Part shown: positions 1 through 8,711 of the stretch, in pieces | Position numbering within the stretch: position 1 is the first letter of the stretch | Layout: each line of letters opens with the position of its first letter | Notes under the pieces: model-generated | What the model was told of the DNA's origin: nothing | Databases searched by the model: none | What the model saw: the letters and a program-made list of their open reading frames with translations, nothing else | From: Sporisorium sorghi | Taxonomy: Eukaryota; Basidiomycota; Ustilaginomycetes; Ustilaginales; Ustilaginaceae | DNA: 20,663 nucleotides | Assembly (NCBI GenBank): GCA_023212695.1 | Contig: JALCCG010000346.1 | Location: forward strand, 1 to 20,663 | Direction of reading: 5' to 3' | Translations under genes and position numbers: made by a program

Positions 1-56
1 ACCTTTCTGTACCAGAGCGAAATGAAAAATTAAAAACTACACTGTTAACGCGGGCG

Positions 57-98
<42 letters not shown>
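57..98. repeat. poly(dA) tract, 42 nt
   Basis: An uninterrupted run of 42 A lies about 190 bp upstream of the CoA-binding protein start codon. Poly(dA:dT) tracts of this kind exclude nucleosomes in fungal promoters. That role is inferred here from position only. Exact length is uncertain because long homopolymers are often mis-sequenced. Confidence 0.9.
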
Positions 99-100
<2 letters not shown>

Positions 101-288
101 GCAAAGCCGTCAATTCCACGCCGAACAACGCATCTTTCCGGCTGATCGGGAGCCCGATTTCGCTTCAGCCCGTGCACGAAGCAAGCAATTTTCGAATGGC
201 ACCGTCTTCCGGATTAATTGCATTGCCGGTCAGCCGATCCCACCTTGTCTCCTCAAACACCATCACGACCAATGTAAAGTGCACGACA

Positions 289-750
289 ATGGCCAACGCA
301 CACATCAATACGGCGCTCAACACTTTCTTCTCCGCGACCAAGTACGCCGTGGTCGGAGCGAGCAAGGATCCGTCCAAATACGGCAACAAGGTGCTGAAAT
401 GGTACCAGGCTCACAACCTCGATGTGACTCCGATCCACCCGAAGGAGAGCGAGATCGAGTCGCTCGCTACACAGCCTGATGTTGCGCACTTCCTGGACGC
501 TGCAGGTGCACCGGCGGACAGTGTGGCCGTGTCGGTCATCACTCCGCCCAAAGTCAGCTTGGCGGTGGTGCAGAAGGGGCTGCACGAGCAGGGCGTGTCG
601 ACGTTCTGGCTGCAGCCGGGCGCCGAGGATGCCGAGCTGGTCAGCTGGGTCAAGTCGCAGCCGGAGTCGGTGCAGGATAGGGTCATTTACGGCGGACCGT
701 GTATTCTCGTCTCTGGTCGTCAACTCGCTGCTGCCAAGGGGAAGCTCTGA
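289..750 (+). CDS. CoA-binding domain protein, YccU type
   Basis: This is a 153-residue single-domain protein with the CoA-binding Rossmann fold related to bacterial YccU and the N-terminal domain of succinyl-CoA synthetase alpha. Visible signatures are the nucleotide loop AVVGASKDPSKYGNKV near residues 19-34, the strand VTPIHPKE near 39-46, and the late motifs WLQPGAED and GGPCILV. The molecular role of the stand-alone family is not well established. The start at 289 puts the first strand about 20 residues in, as is usual for the family. In-frame upstream ATGs at 172 and 196 would add 39 or 31 residues that are basic and rich in Ser/Thr, so a longer organellar form is possible. There is no intron. 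The gene converges on the mutarotase-like gene, with about 150 bp between the stop codons. Confidence 0.85.
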   Translation: MANAHINTALNTFFSATKYAVVGASKDPSKYGNKVLKWYQAHNLDVTPIHPKESEIESLATQPDVAHFLDAAGAPADSVAVSVITPPKVSLAVVQKGLHEQGVSTFWLQPGAEDAELVSWVKSQPESVQDRVIYGGPCILVSGRQLAAAKGKL

Positions 751-901
751 AAGACGAGCGGTTCGCCGCGGTCTGTCGAATAGCATCTCAAAGTCACACG
801 CCGCAACACATTCACAGCATACCTCATACACATCAGCCCAGCAGCACACCAAGTCACTGTGATCGATTCAATCACATTATCGCACAGCATACAATTCAGC
901 G

Positions 902-2284
902 CTACATCGGCCTACCCCTCTCATCAACCGTCGTAAACCGATACGTCGACCTCCACCTATACGGCCTATCCGGGCCATACACCTGGTCCCTGCCCCACTT
1001 TGCATTGTTAATCCCATCGATATAGTCCTGCATCTCCAACACCACGCACTCGTGATTGCCATACACCACCTCGCCGATCTCCTCGCCCACTTTGCCCCCG
1101 TGCACCTGCTTCCGCGGGATACTTCCCTTTGCGGGGCTGTCGATGCCGTCGCACGTGTACACCTGCACGGCCGCCTGGTCGGTCACGACTGACAGCTTGA
1201 TGCCCGATTTGAGGCTGTACATCTCCAGCGCGGGTTTGGCCCTGTGATAGCCCGGCGGGTGGGACATGACGAAGCATGAGTCCCAGCCCTGGCACCCGTA
1301 TCCGCACACGCCCTTTGTATCGCCAAAGTTCTTGGAGAACGGCGTGGGTGTCTGGAAGTCAAACGGCGTGCCCTTCACCTCGGGCAGCGCACCGGTGGGC
1401 ACGAGGATCGAGTCCGTCTTGACGTACCTGTCGGCATACGGCATGTGCAGCACGTAGTCCAGCGCCGACGCCGTCTCGTTGAACGCGTCCAGGTTCCAGT
1501 ACACATGCGACGACAGCATGATCGGCGTTTCCTTGGTCGCGGTAGCATTGAGCTCGATATACCACGTCGCACCGTTCCCAAGTCGATAGCGCGTCGTCGT
1601 CTCGACCTGGCCAGGGAATCCCTGGAAGCCGTCCGGGTCCGTGTGCTCGAGCACCAGCTCGTCGGCGCTCAGGTGCGCGATCGTGTAGTTGCTCCTGTCG
1701 TACCCAATGTCGCCTCCGTGCAGCGCGTCGAAGCCGTTCTCGTTCTTGGGCACGTGATACGTGTGACCGTTGAGCTCAAACGTGCCGTTCTTGATCCGGT
1801 TAGCGTATCGACCCACAATCGGCCCAAAGTTCGGGTGGATGGGGTCCGTCGCCCAGTTGGTCGTGTTGTCGTAGCCCAGCACCACATCGCGCCATCCACC
1901 CCAGCGGTCCTTGACCCACAGCTCGGTGACTCCCGCGCCGTACGGCTGGAACGTGGCGCGGATCGAGTCGTCCGGCGCACGCAGCTCGATCCGGTTGTTC
2001 GGGTAGACAGCGGGCAGTGCTTCAGGGCATTGCGAGCCAGGCACGGTGGAGCCAGCGCCGAGGATCAGCTGCGAGTCCTCGGTCTGCGAGCTGTACAGGC
2101 AGGGGTAGCTGCCGATGGTGCCATTGTTGACGAAGCCCGGCGTCTCTCTGGAGGCGGCCGCGGTTGTAGCCCTGGAGACGACCCCTGAGGATTGCTTCTG
2201 AGCTGCCGGCGTGGGACTTGCCTGCGCCGCCGTCGACGCAAGCAGCTGGAGCGCCAGCGGCAAGAGTGCAGCTATCAAGGTCAT
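902..2284 (-). CDS. Secreted aldose 1-epimerase (galactose mutarotase)-like protein
   Basis: This 460-residue protein belongs to the aldose 1-epimerase superfamily, which interconverts alpha and beta anomers of free sugars. The start at 2284 gives a clear signal peptide (hydrophobic residues 3-20, likely cut after AQA around 20-22), so the enzyme should be extracellular. Two longer in-frame ATG options would bury that signal. Family motifs are GRYANRIKNGTFELNG (158-173), LHGG with His189, SSHVYWNLDAF with His260, and VVLEMQDYIDGINNAKWG with Glu417. By analogy with human GALM these are the two catalytic histidines and the catalytic glutamate. The protein is roughly 100 residues longer than cytosolic mutarotases because of the signal peptide and a Ser/Thr/Ala-rich leader of about 85 residues. 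Six or more N-x-S/T sites and several cysteines fit secretion. Its natural sugar is unknown. Confidence 0.87.
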   Translation of the reverse strand: MTLIAALLPLALQLLASTAAQASPTPAAQKQSSGVVSRATTAAASRETPGFVNNGTIGSYPCLYSSQTEDSQLILGAGSTVPGSQCPEALPAVYPNNRIELRAPDDSIRATFQPYGAGVTELWVKDRWGGWRDVVLGYDNTTNWATDPIHPNFGPIVGRYANRIKNGTFELNGHTYHVPKNENGFDALHGGDIGYDRSNYTIAHLSADELVLEHTDPDGFQGFPGQVETTTRYRLGNGATWYIELNATATKETPIMLSSHVYWNLDAFNETASALDYVLHMPYADRYVKTDSILVPTGALPEVKGTPFDFQTPTPFSKNFGDTKGVCGYGCQGWDSCFVMSHPPGYHRAKPALEMYSLKSGIKLSVVTDQAAVQVYTCDGIDSPAKGSIPRKQVHGGKVGEEIGEVVYGNHECVVLEMQDYIDGINNAKWGRDQVYGPDRPYRWRSTYRFTTVDERGRPM

Positions 2285-2460
2285 GTTGATGCAGCAGCCA
2301 GACGATCCTGTGACGGATGCCAACGGAGAGGGTGGTAGAAAGCAAGGAATGCAAACGGTGTGATGTCGTTGGACAAGTGGGGGATTAGAAAGGCTTTCAG
2401 GTGTGGGGTCGAGCCGAGTTGGGAAAGGGGAACAGATCGTCCAAAGAGGGGGTCCGGGCA

Positions 2461-2466
2461 TTTATA
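2461..2466 (-). promoter_or_regulatory. Probable TATA box of the mutarotase-like gene
   Basis: Read on the minus strand the sequence is GGGTATAAATGCC, a good TATA element about 180 nt upstream of the start codon at 2284. It predicts transcription starting near 2430 and a 5' leader of about 150 nt. The assignment rests on sequence match and position. Confidence 0.5.
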
Positions 2467-3289
2467 CCCAACTCTTGCGTTGCAATCCCAGTGGAGTGAG
2501 GACAGTGCACAACTGCCGTCTTTACCCCACATGACTGCATGCTGTGTAGCGGATCTGCTTTTGGGGTAGCAATGCAGAGGAGAGGACAGAAGCTTGCTTG
2601 AAACGCTGCGACGCGGACAGCTGCTCAGCCATGGTCTCGTTGGCTAAACATCGCTACGAAGATCAACCTTCTACGACAAGAGCTTACGCCTGCTCAGGGC
2701 TGAGCTCAATGCTAAGGAAAGATGCTTGAGATTCCCGAGAGAAACAAGGGTTGAACGACACTTTGCCGGTTTGACTCTGGCTTGCAGAACACGCACTCGG
2801 CTACTTGTGCAGGTAAGAGTCGTCGTCGAAGCTGATGCTAGGCGAGACGAACACGGAGGCGAGGATCGGCAAGCTCAGGAGGTGTCAAAAGAGAGGATGG
2901 TCCCTATGCGATGCATGCATCGAGAGGTTGCATCTCGGCTATCGGCGGCTCGACACTCGCAGTCGTGCACACGCAAAGGAAAGCAGATTGCGGGGTCGGG
3001 AAGCATCACACTGGAAGTCAGTCGGCAACCTCAAAGTCGACCACTCAACTGTATCGGTAATCTTGTTTGAAAGACGGTCATGTGTTCGCTAGCTCGCCTA
3101 GGCACCGGGGTCGGTTGACGCAATGCCGCCGGGACCCTGACGCCAAGGCAAGACGAAGGTCAAGGTTGATTTTTTTTGGAGTTCTTCTCTCAGCTTGATC
3201 ATGGTAGTGAGTAGAGGCAAGTGTCGAACACAGCTTATGCGAGTTTGCAAACTGTATACAGGATCTGAGTTTTGAGAGGTCTAAGAGGT
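2467..3289. other. Intergenic region, no gene recognised
   Basis: This stretch lies upstream of the mutarotase-like gene and downstream of the DUF1275 gene, both on the minus strand. Short open frames occur (for example 2726-3070, +) but none has recognisable motifs or coding-like third-position bias. It probably holds the mutarotase regulatory region and the DUF1275 3' end. Confidence 0.6.
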
Positions 3290-4303
3290 CTAACCGTGAT
3301 GATCCTGGCGCTGCTCGTCGGAGCCACTCGATCCCGAACCCGATCCCCGTCCCCTATACCGCCTCCAGCTATCTGCAATGCCGCACAGATACCACGTCGA
3401 GCCCAGCAGCAGCTCCGTCGCCGCTAGCACAATCAGCGCATGCTGTACCGCCTCGTGCTTGTCGCGGCCCGACGCAGTGGTGGCCACCTTCAGCACGAAC
3501 TGCGAACCCGCCGCACCGCCGAGCAGCGCAAGGATGCTCAGCAGCTTGATCCTATTCGCCGAACTCAGGTGCAGTTCCGTCAACAGCAGATCGGACGATA
3601 CGTCCGTCAGTGCGGCCGTAAACGCGACTGTGTTCGAAAACGGCGTGGCGAGGCTGGTCGAGTACGTCGACTGGCTGCCCAGATTCCCCGCGAGGATCAT
3701 GATGACCAGCCAGCCCAGCTCACCACTGAGCCGAAACTCGGGAAAGCGCACCCCCAGCAGAATAACCAGCAGCGTCGCCGCCGACCGATACACCGCAAAC
3801 AGCATGAGCGTGATGCGCTTGGTGCGCGGCGTAGCGAGCCGCTTGATCACATTCGCAGTGATCTGGCAGCCAATGGCAAAGCCGACGAGACTGCTGATGT
3901 TGGAGCGCAGCTTGTTGCGCGCCGTCTCGACGCTCCCGTCCGTGTTCGAGTCTGAGGGAAGGAGCACATCGCACGTGTTGATGACCATCTGCACCATGTT
4001 GCCCGTCATGAATCCGACCCAGGTTCTGGTGAGCGTGAAGGTGCTCGCATCGGCAAGGCCCGTGATGAGGCACTGCAGGACGAGGGGCGGCAGGTACGCT
4101 GACGGCAGCGGCTCATTCTCCGAATCGAAAGCTGGTAGACCTGAGAAGGTATGAGCTCGGAGAAAGCCTGACAGGGATGTATCTGACGCTGTGGTAGTCG
4201 CCTTGCGCCTGTCGTAATGAGGGAGCAGCGGCGTCCGTTCGTCTGTGGATCCGTTGGAGCGTTGCCTTTCGCCGTCCGTCGCAGCTTCCTGAGAGGTCAA
4301 CAT
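3290..4303 (-). CDS. DUF1275 (YoaK-type) multi-pass membrane protein
   Basis: A 337-residue integral membrane protein of the DUF1275 family, whose biochemical function is unknown. The core begins near residue 70. It carries the family signature of a first helix with GLADASTFT (82-90) followed by WVGFMTGNMVQ (95-105). About six hydrophobic segments follow (near 73-90, 97-112, 135-155, 163-185, 195-215, 253-275 and 287-305, some short). The first 65 residues are hydrophilic and contain DERTPLL (21-27), an acidic dileucine signal of the kind that directs fungal proteins to the vacuole. Vacuolar sorting is inference. There is no intron. The gene diverges from the broken GH92 gene, with about 300 bp between the starts. 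Confidence 0.85.
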   Translation of the reverse strand: MLTSQEAATDGERQRSNGSTDERTPLLPHYDRRKATTTASDTSLSGFLRAHTFSGLPAFDSENEPLPSAYLPPLVLQCLITGLADASTFTLTRTWVGFMTGNMVQMVINTCDVLLPSDSNTDGSVETARNKLRSNISSLVGFAIGCQITANVIKRLATPRTKRITLMLFAVYRSAATLLVILLGVRFPEFRLSGELGWLVIMILAGNLGSQSTYSTSLATPFSNTVAFTAALTDVSSDLLLTELHLSSANRIKLLSILALLGGAAGSQFVLKVATTASGRDKHEAVQHALIVLAATELLLGSTWYLCGIADSWRRYRGRGSGSGSSGSDEQRQDHHG

Positions 4304-4608
4304 CGTTGGGCGAGATCAACGCCGAGCCGTCTGCGCTCCTTCTCGATACGTCTGGAACCCCTTTGAATGAGAAATTCGACTCCTGTGATCAGTTCCAAGA
4401 GTGGTGGCGGCGACTCCGTTCGATCATGAAGAGAGGGGCAGTTGTGAAAGGAGGCTAGAACGTGGGGCCTCAGCATTATGCAAGAAAGCTGAGCCGAGCA
4501 ATACACCGCTTCAAGCGACTTTTTGGCCGAGGTGGAGCAAGTTAACCCACCCCACCTTGCTCTCTGACCGTCACATTAAGCCACTCGCAGCGGCTGTCAA
4601 CTTCCGAG
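4304..4608. other. Divergent intergenic region between DUF1275 and the GH92 relic
   Basis: About 305 bp separate the two divergent starts. An open frame in the GH92 reading frame extends back to an ATG at 4401, but the peptide before about 4620 has no family similarity and no signal peptide. I treat it as upstream sequence. No RNA gene or clear TATA box was found. Confidence 0.5.
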
Positions 4609-6083
4609 ATGAAAGCGCAGTGGGTGGGGCAGCACCCTTGCTGCTTTCCGCGAGTTTCCTTGCTGTCCTGTCCGACTGCACGCGGGCCGAGCAGGCTCCC
4701 TTCTCCATCTCCGCAAAGCCGACCAGCGCCGACAGCCATACTTTCACGCCCCCGCCGCCATGCTACCCATTCTGCTCCGACACCGATGCCGAGGGCGCCA
4801 GTACAATATCTGTGGTGGAGTTGGCGCGATACAGAGATCGCACAGGCACGCTTGGATGGGTCGACCCGCGCATCGGCACCAACGGCCCAGACCCGTCCGA
4901 GTATGGAGGCATGGTGCCTTCTGCAGCGCTGCCGTTCGCTGGCGTGCGCACGGTGCCCATGACGAGAGAGAATTTGGTCTCTGGCTGCGCGTACCACGAC
5001 AATGATACAGTCAATATCGGCTTCCTCGCTAGCCGCCAGCCGGCGATCTGGATGGGCGACTACGGGTTCGCGACCATCTTTGGTGGGCAAGGCGAGGTCA
5101 AGCTCGACAAGCACGAGAGGGGTCACAAATACAATCGCTCGCAGGAGTTCGTGTCTCCCTTCAAGTATGCGGTGAGCATGGGCAACTCGACTGCAGATAG
5201 CTTGTTTGCGGAGCTCGCTGGAAAGAGCCGTGCAGCCATTGGTGCAGTATACCTTTGCGCCGCCGGGCAACGGCACGGCGGTCAGGCGCCAGACGGGAGC
5301 AGCGTCATCGCACGAGCTTCTTCAGTCCTCAATACAAAGCAACGGCTCTCAATGGGGACCGTACATCGGAGTGCAGGCTTCGCGAGAGCAATGGCGCGGC
5401 GCCGTCCGCATCGACGTCGACAGGGGCGAGAATTCTAGCCACTCCCCAACCCACGCGGACGCCAGGAGGGATTCACGGAGGGCAACAGCTTCGACTACTC
5501 GTTCGACGTCGTCCAAGACGTCCCTGGTCTTGCAGAGCTGGTCGGCAGTCGGGCCAAGCTGGTCGAGCTGCTGGACCGACACTTTGCAGAGGGCCACAAT
5601 GACCAGTCGAACGAGCCATCGCACCACATTCCGTACCTGTACTCGCTGCTGGGCGAGGCGGCCAAGACGCAGCGCCTGGTCAGGGACATTTCGCACGAGG
5701 GCTTCAGCGACCAGCCGGACGGTTATGCGGGGAATGAGGACTGCGGCCAGCAGAGCGCGTGGTATATCTTTAGTGCGATGGGCATCTACCCGGTGAATCC
5801 GGTGTCGGGCGAGTACGTCGTCTCGTCGCCTTTCTTTGAGGAGTTGGAGGTGACCGTCCCAGCGCGTACGGCTGGAGGAAAAGCGACGCAGCTGCGAATT
5901 GAAGCGCCAGGGTCGGATGATGAGCGAGTGTACGTCGCCAACTTGACCATCAATGGGCGGTCGATTAAGCAGCCAAAGCTCAAGTGGCCGGACCTGCTAG
6001 CTGGAGGAACGTGGAAGTTTGAGCTTGCTGATACTCCACAACCATGGGGCAACGACAAACGACTTCCGCCGTTGTATGCCTGA
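4609..6083 (+). pseudogene. Broken GH92 alpha-mannosidase gene
   Basis: The region encodes both ends of a family 92 glycoside hydrolase (exo-alpha-mannosidase, normally about 750-800 residues) but is not one open frame. The N-terminal domain is clear at about 4845-5220: GWVDPRIGTNGPDPSEYGG, then LPFAGVRTVPMTRENLVSG. At about 5225 (ATTGGTGCAG) the family-like peptide, V-Q-Y-T-F, continues in the +1 frame, as if one base were extra. That frame runs to about 5425. The original frame meets TAG at 5436-5438. Then the C-terminal domain starts near 5469 with GFTEGNSFDYSF and includes SNEPSHHIPYLY and GNEDCGQQSAWYIFSAMG, which hold the GNxD catalytic-base region. Some 300 central residues, where the catalytic acid is expected, are missing. 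A hydrophobic signal-like stretch (about 4632-4680) is also out of frame with the nearest ATG (4609). The damage suggests decay; sequencing error cannot explain the lost centre. Confidence 0.8.
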
Positions 6084-6218
6084 TGCGGACAACACAAAAA
6101 CAATGCAAAGTCGTCGACGCCATCTCTCGCTTGTCTGTCCGTGCATCGTTAGTCGACGACAGCTTGTCATGACCGCACGCAGCAACCATTCATAGTCATC
6201 CTCCGATCCTCTGTCGAC

Positions 6219-6336
6219 ATCTGCGGCCATAGAACCGTGAAAGCACCGCATCCCGTCCGATCTGCGAAGTTAAGCATGGTATCGCCTAGTCAGTACTGCG
6301 GTGGGGGACCACGCGGGAATCCTAGGTGCTGCAGTT
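6219..6336 (+). rRNA. 5S ribosomal RNA
   Basis: The sequence matches the eukaryotic 5S consensus throughout. It has GCGGCCATAG at the 5' end, GAAAGCACCGCATCCCGTCC, then GATCTGCGAAGTTAAGC, GTACTGCGGTGGGGGACC and GCGGGAATCCTAGGTGCTGC. The terminal helix pairs CTGC near the start with GCAG near the end, giving about 118 nt. T-runs follow at once as a Pol III terminator. The internal control region (A-box-like GTTAAGC onward) looks intact, so the gene is probably active. It stands alone between protein genes, as is common for dispersed 5S genes in fungi. Ends are accurate to a few bases. Confidence 0.95.
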
Positions 6337-6337
6337 C

Positions 6338-6350
6338 TTTTTGCCTTTTT
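6338..6350 (+). terminator. Pol III terminator of the 5S gene
   Basis: Two runs of five T (6338-6342 and 6346-6350) follow directly after the 5S 3' end. This is the standard Pol III stop signal with a backup copy. Confidence 0.8.
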
Positions 6351-6647
6351 GCTTCTGCAGAAGGATCAACGTCGGGGCAGAGAGGGGGTTGAGTTCGACC
6401 GCGCTTGGGGTTGCATTGCCGTGAAGTCAGTCGGTGGCTTCGGCGAAGAAAACGCAGTTCAGAGCGAAATGCAAAGCGTTGCCGATGCGATGATCGATGT
6501 GAGTCAGTCAGAAGTCTCATGTGGAGCCCAGATTCGCATGGTCGGTGCGTTTTGTCGAAAGCTGAGCTTCGTATAAGAATCTTGTTCTTCTCATCCTTTT
6601 CTCACCTCACACGACCATCACACTCCTCTGAAACAGCCACTCTCACC
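6351..6647. other. Promoter-leader region between 5S and the oxidoreductase gene
   Basis: About 300 bp with no recognisable gene. The right half should be the promoter and 5' leader of the oxidoreductase gene. An open frame extends upstream from that gene to 6405, but its peptide is Arg/Ser/Cys-rich and lacks family similarity. Confidence 0.5.
6572..6577 (+). promoter_or_regulatory. Probable TATA box of the oxidoreductase gene
   Basis: TATAAG within CGTATAAGAATC lies 76 nt upstream of the ATG at 6648. A start about 30 nt downstream would leave a leader of about 45 nt, and it excludes the longer upstream open frame from the mRNA. Confidence 0.5.
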
Positions 6648-7958
6648 ATGTCTGCAACAACTGCATCCACTTCTCCCATCCCAGTCTCCGTTATTGGATT
6701 TGGCAACTCGGCGCGCACATTCCACCTTCCCTTCGTGCTCGCTCTGCCGCAGCTCTTCACGCTCCACTCGATCCAGCAGCGTCCTCGCACCGCCGCCAAT
6801 GCCTCTTCCTCCCCGGACGCATCCAAGCTCTTCCCCAACGTCACTGTCCTTCCGGACTTCGACTCGGTGCTGACAAGCCTGCCCAAGAACGGCTTGATCA
6901 TTGTGACGACCACCAACGACACGCATTTTCCCTTCGCCAAGCGCGCGCTCGAGTCCGGCTTCAATGTGCTCGTCGAAAAGCCCGTGGCGACCAACGAGCA
7001 CGACGTGCAGGTGCTCATCGACCTGCAGGAACGCACGGGCAAGCTGTGCGCCGTGTACCAGAACCGCCGCTTCGACGGCGACTTTCTGACCATCCAGAGC
7101 CTGCTGGCGGACAAGGGGGCGGAGCCGTCTGCGCTGGGCGTGCCTACGTACTTCGAGTCGCGCTTCGACCGCTTCCGGCCCTACGCTAAGGGCGGGTGGA
7201 GGGAGGAGGTGGACCCGGACACGCAGGGCGGCGGGATGCTGTGGGATCTCGGCTCGCACTTGGTCGACCAGGCTCTGTTTCTGTTTGGTCCGCCGGAGAG
7301 CGTTGCTGGTTTTGTGCGGAATCAGCGCAACCAGGGCCCTGCGGCGGTCGATGACGACTGGCTCGCCATCCTCAACTACGCCGCTTCGGCGCCTCTGCCG
7401 CCCTCGTCGCCCGCGTCGGGGTCCAAGATCGGCGGACTGAGGGTATCGTTGGGCGCGACCTGCCTCTCTTCGCACGTCGACGCCGAGCAGCCGCGCTTCC
7501 GCGTCGAAGGCACACGCGGCAGCTACGAAAAGCGCGGTACCGATCCGCAGGAGAACCAGCTCAAGCTCGGATGGACTCCCTCCAGCCACCCGGAAGAGTT
7601 CGGCGTGTACAGCGACACGACGGACCCGGAGAGCATCCGCCTCGGCCGCCTCACCACCATGGTCAGGTCGGACGAGGACCTGTCGCTCCCCACGCCCGGT
7701 GCGGCGGCAGCAGCGCCCAAGCAGCCGCAGCTGTCCGTGGCCAACATCCCGACACTGCCGGGACGGTACATTGATCTGTTCGCTAATGTGGCCGCGTCGA
7801 TTCGTGCGGCGAGCCAGGCGGAGGTGGAGGGTGGTAATGCGGCCGAGGCGCTCAGAGAGGTTTCGTTGGTCGGGGTGGAGAGGACGCTCAATGCGGTCAA
7901 GCTGATCAAGCTGATTCGAGAGAGCAGTGTCCAGGGCAAGACCCTGCAGTGGTCGTGA
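6648..7958 (+). CDS. Gfo/Idh/MocA-family NAD(P)-dependent oxidoreductase
   Basis: A 436-residue intronless protein. The N-terminal Rossmann domain starts with VSVIGFGNSARTFHLPF (13-29), the dinucleotide-binding loop. IIVTTTNDTHFPFAKRAL (84-101) and the family hallmark EKPVAT (110-115, with the conserved Lys) follow. The C-terminal substrate domain has YQNRRFDGDF (137-146) and GGGMLWDLGSHLVDQALFLFG (194-214). The layout resembles the YdgJ/YMR315W-like branch of the family. The substrate, probably a sugar or related polyol, cannot be read from the sequence. The start at 6648 has a CACC context and places the Rossmann loop at the usual distance. The Ala/Ser/Pro-rich insert near 390-370 residues from the C-terminal half is low complexity. 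The gene converges on the LCL3-type gene with about 150 bp between stops. Confidence 0.9.
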   Translation: MSATTASTSPIPVSVIGFGNSARTFHLPFVLALPQLFTLHSIQQRPRTAANASSSPDASKLFPNVTVLPDFDSVLTSLPKNGLIIVTTTNDTHFPFAKRALESGFNVLVEKPVATNEHDVQVLIDLQERTGKLCAVYQNRRFDGDFLTIQSLLADKGAEPSALGVPTYFESRFDRFRPYAKGGWREEVDPDTQGGGMLWDLGSHLVDQALFLFGPPESVAGFVRNQRNQGPAAVDDDWLAILNYAASAPLPPSSPASGSKIGGLRVSLGATCLSSHVDAEQPRFRVEGTRGSYEKRGTDPQENQLKLGWTPSSHPEEFGVYSDTTDPESIRLGRLTTMVRSDEDLSLPTPGAAAAAPKQPQLSVANIPTLPGRYIDLFANVAASIRAASQAEVEGGNAAEALREVSLVGVERTLNAVKLIKLIRESSVQGKTLQWS

Positions 7959-8105
7959 GAGGCTGTAGAATGGTCATCGCACATGCATTTGTGAAATCGC
8001 AGCAGAAGTTGTAAAGCTTTCTTTCGATCTGCTGAGAGGGTATACCGAGTCAGGTTGTGCTTTTGTCGTAACAGGTCGTCAAGTCGTTCCGTCTAATCAG
8101 CGATT

Positions 8106-8679
8106 CTACGACTCACCCTTCATCCTCCGCTTGTACTCTTCAGGGCTCTCAAACTTCTTGCCCAAACTCCACATGCCCAGCTTCTGCCGTCTCGCCTTGC
8201 TCTCCGCACGCTCCAGCGCATTCAAGCCCGTGGTCGACTTGCGCCACACTTTAGCCCACCACGTCGCCCTCCCATAGTCCGCCCCTGCCGCCCTATACAC
8301 CGTCGCCAAACCCTGCTTGACCATGGCGAGCGAGACGTTGGTCTTGCCGAGCACGTAGGGCGAATTCCAAACGTAGGGCGTGGCGACGAGGCGCTTGTAC
8401 TGGTCGATGTGGCTCGGATACAGCCAGACGAGTTTGTTCGAGACGTCTTGCAAGCTCGACGCGTGTGTGCTGCTGGTGTTTGAGTGGGGGTTGGACCCGA
8501 AGAAGGACTTCTTGGGCGGGGTGAGGTTGTCCGGCGACGAGGCGGACTGCACCATCGAGGTGAGGAACTGCTTCGCTTCTTTCGAGTAGGGTTGCGCAGG
8601 TTTGCCAAAGTGCCCGCTCTCTGGGGCGTCGACACCGGCGATGCGCACAGAGATGGTTTCTTGCACCAGCTTGGACCGC

Positions 8680-8711
<32 letters not shown>

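Noticed and set aside
1445..2188. 247-codon plus-strand open frame inside the mutarotase-like gene
   Set aside because: Antisense shadow rich in Arg and Val, without domain features; the minus-strand gene explains the region fully.
2909..2922. 14-bp perfect palindrome CGATGCATGCATCG in the mutarotase upstream region
   Set aside because: About one such palindrome is expected by chance in 20 kb, and no second copy or known operator match was seen.
6618..7589. 323-codon minus-strand open frame opposite the oxidoreductase gene
   Set aside because: It is a G+C-driven shadow of a clearly recognised gene; the peptide is Arg-rich without family similarity.
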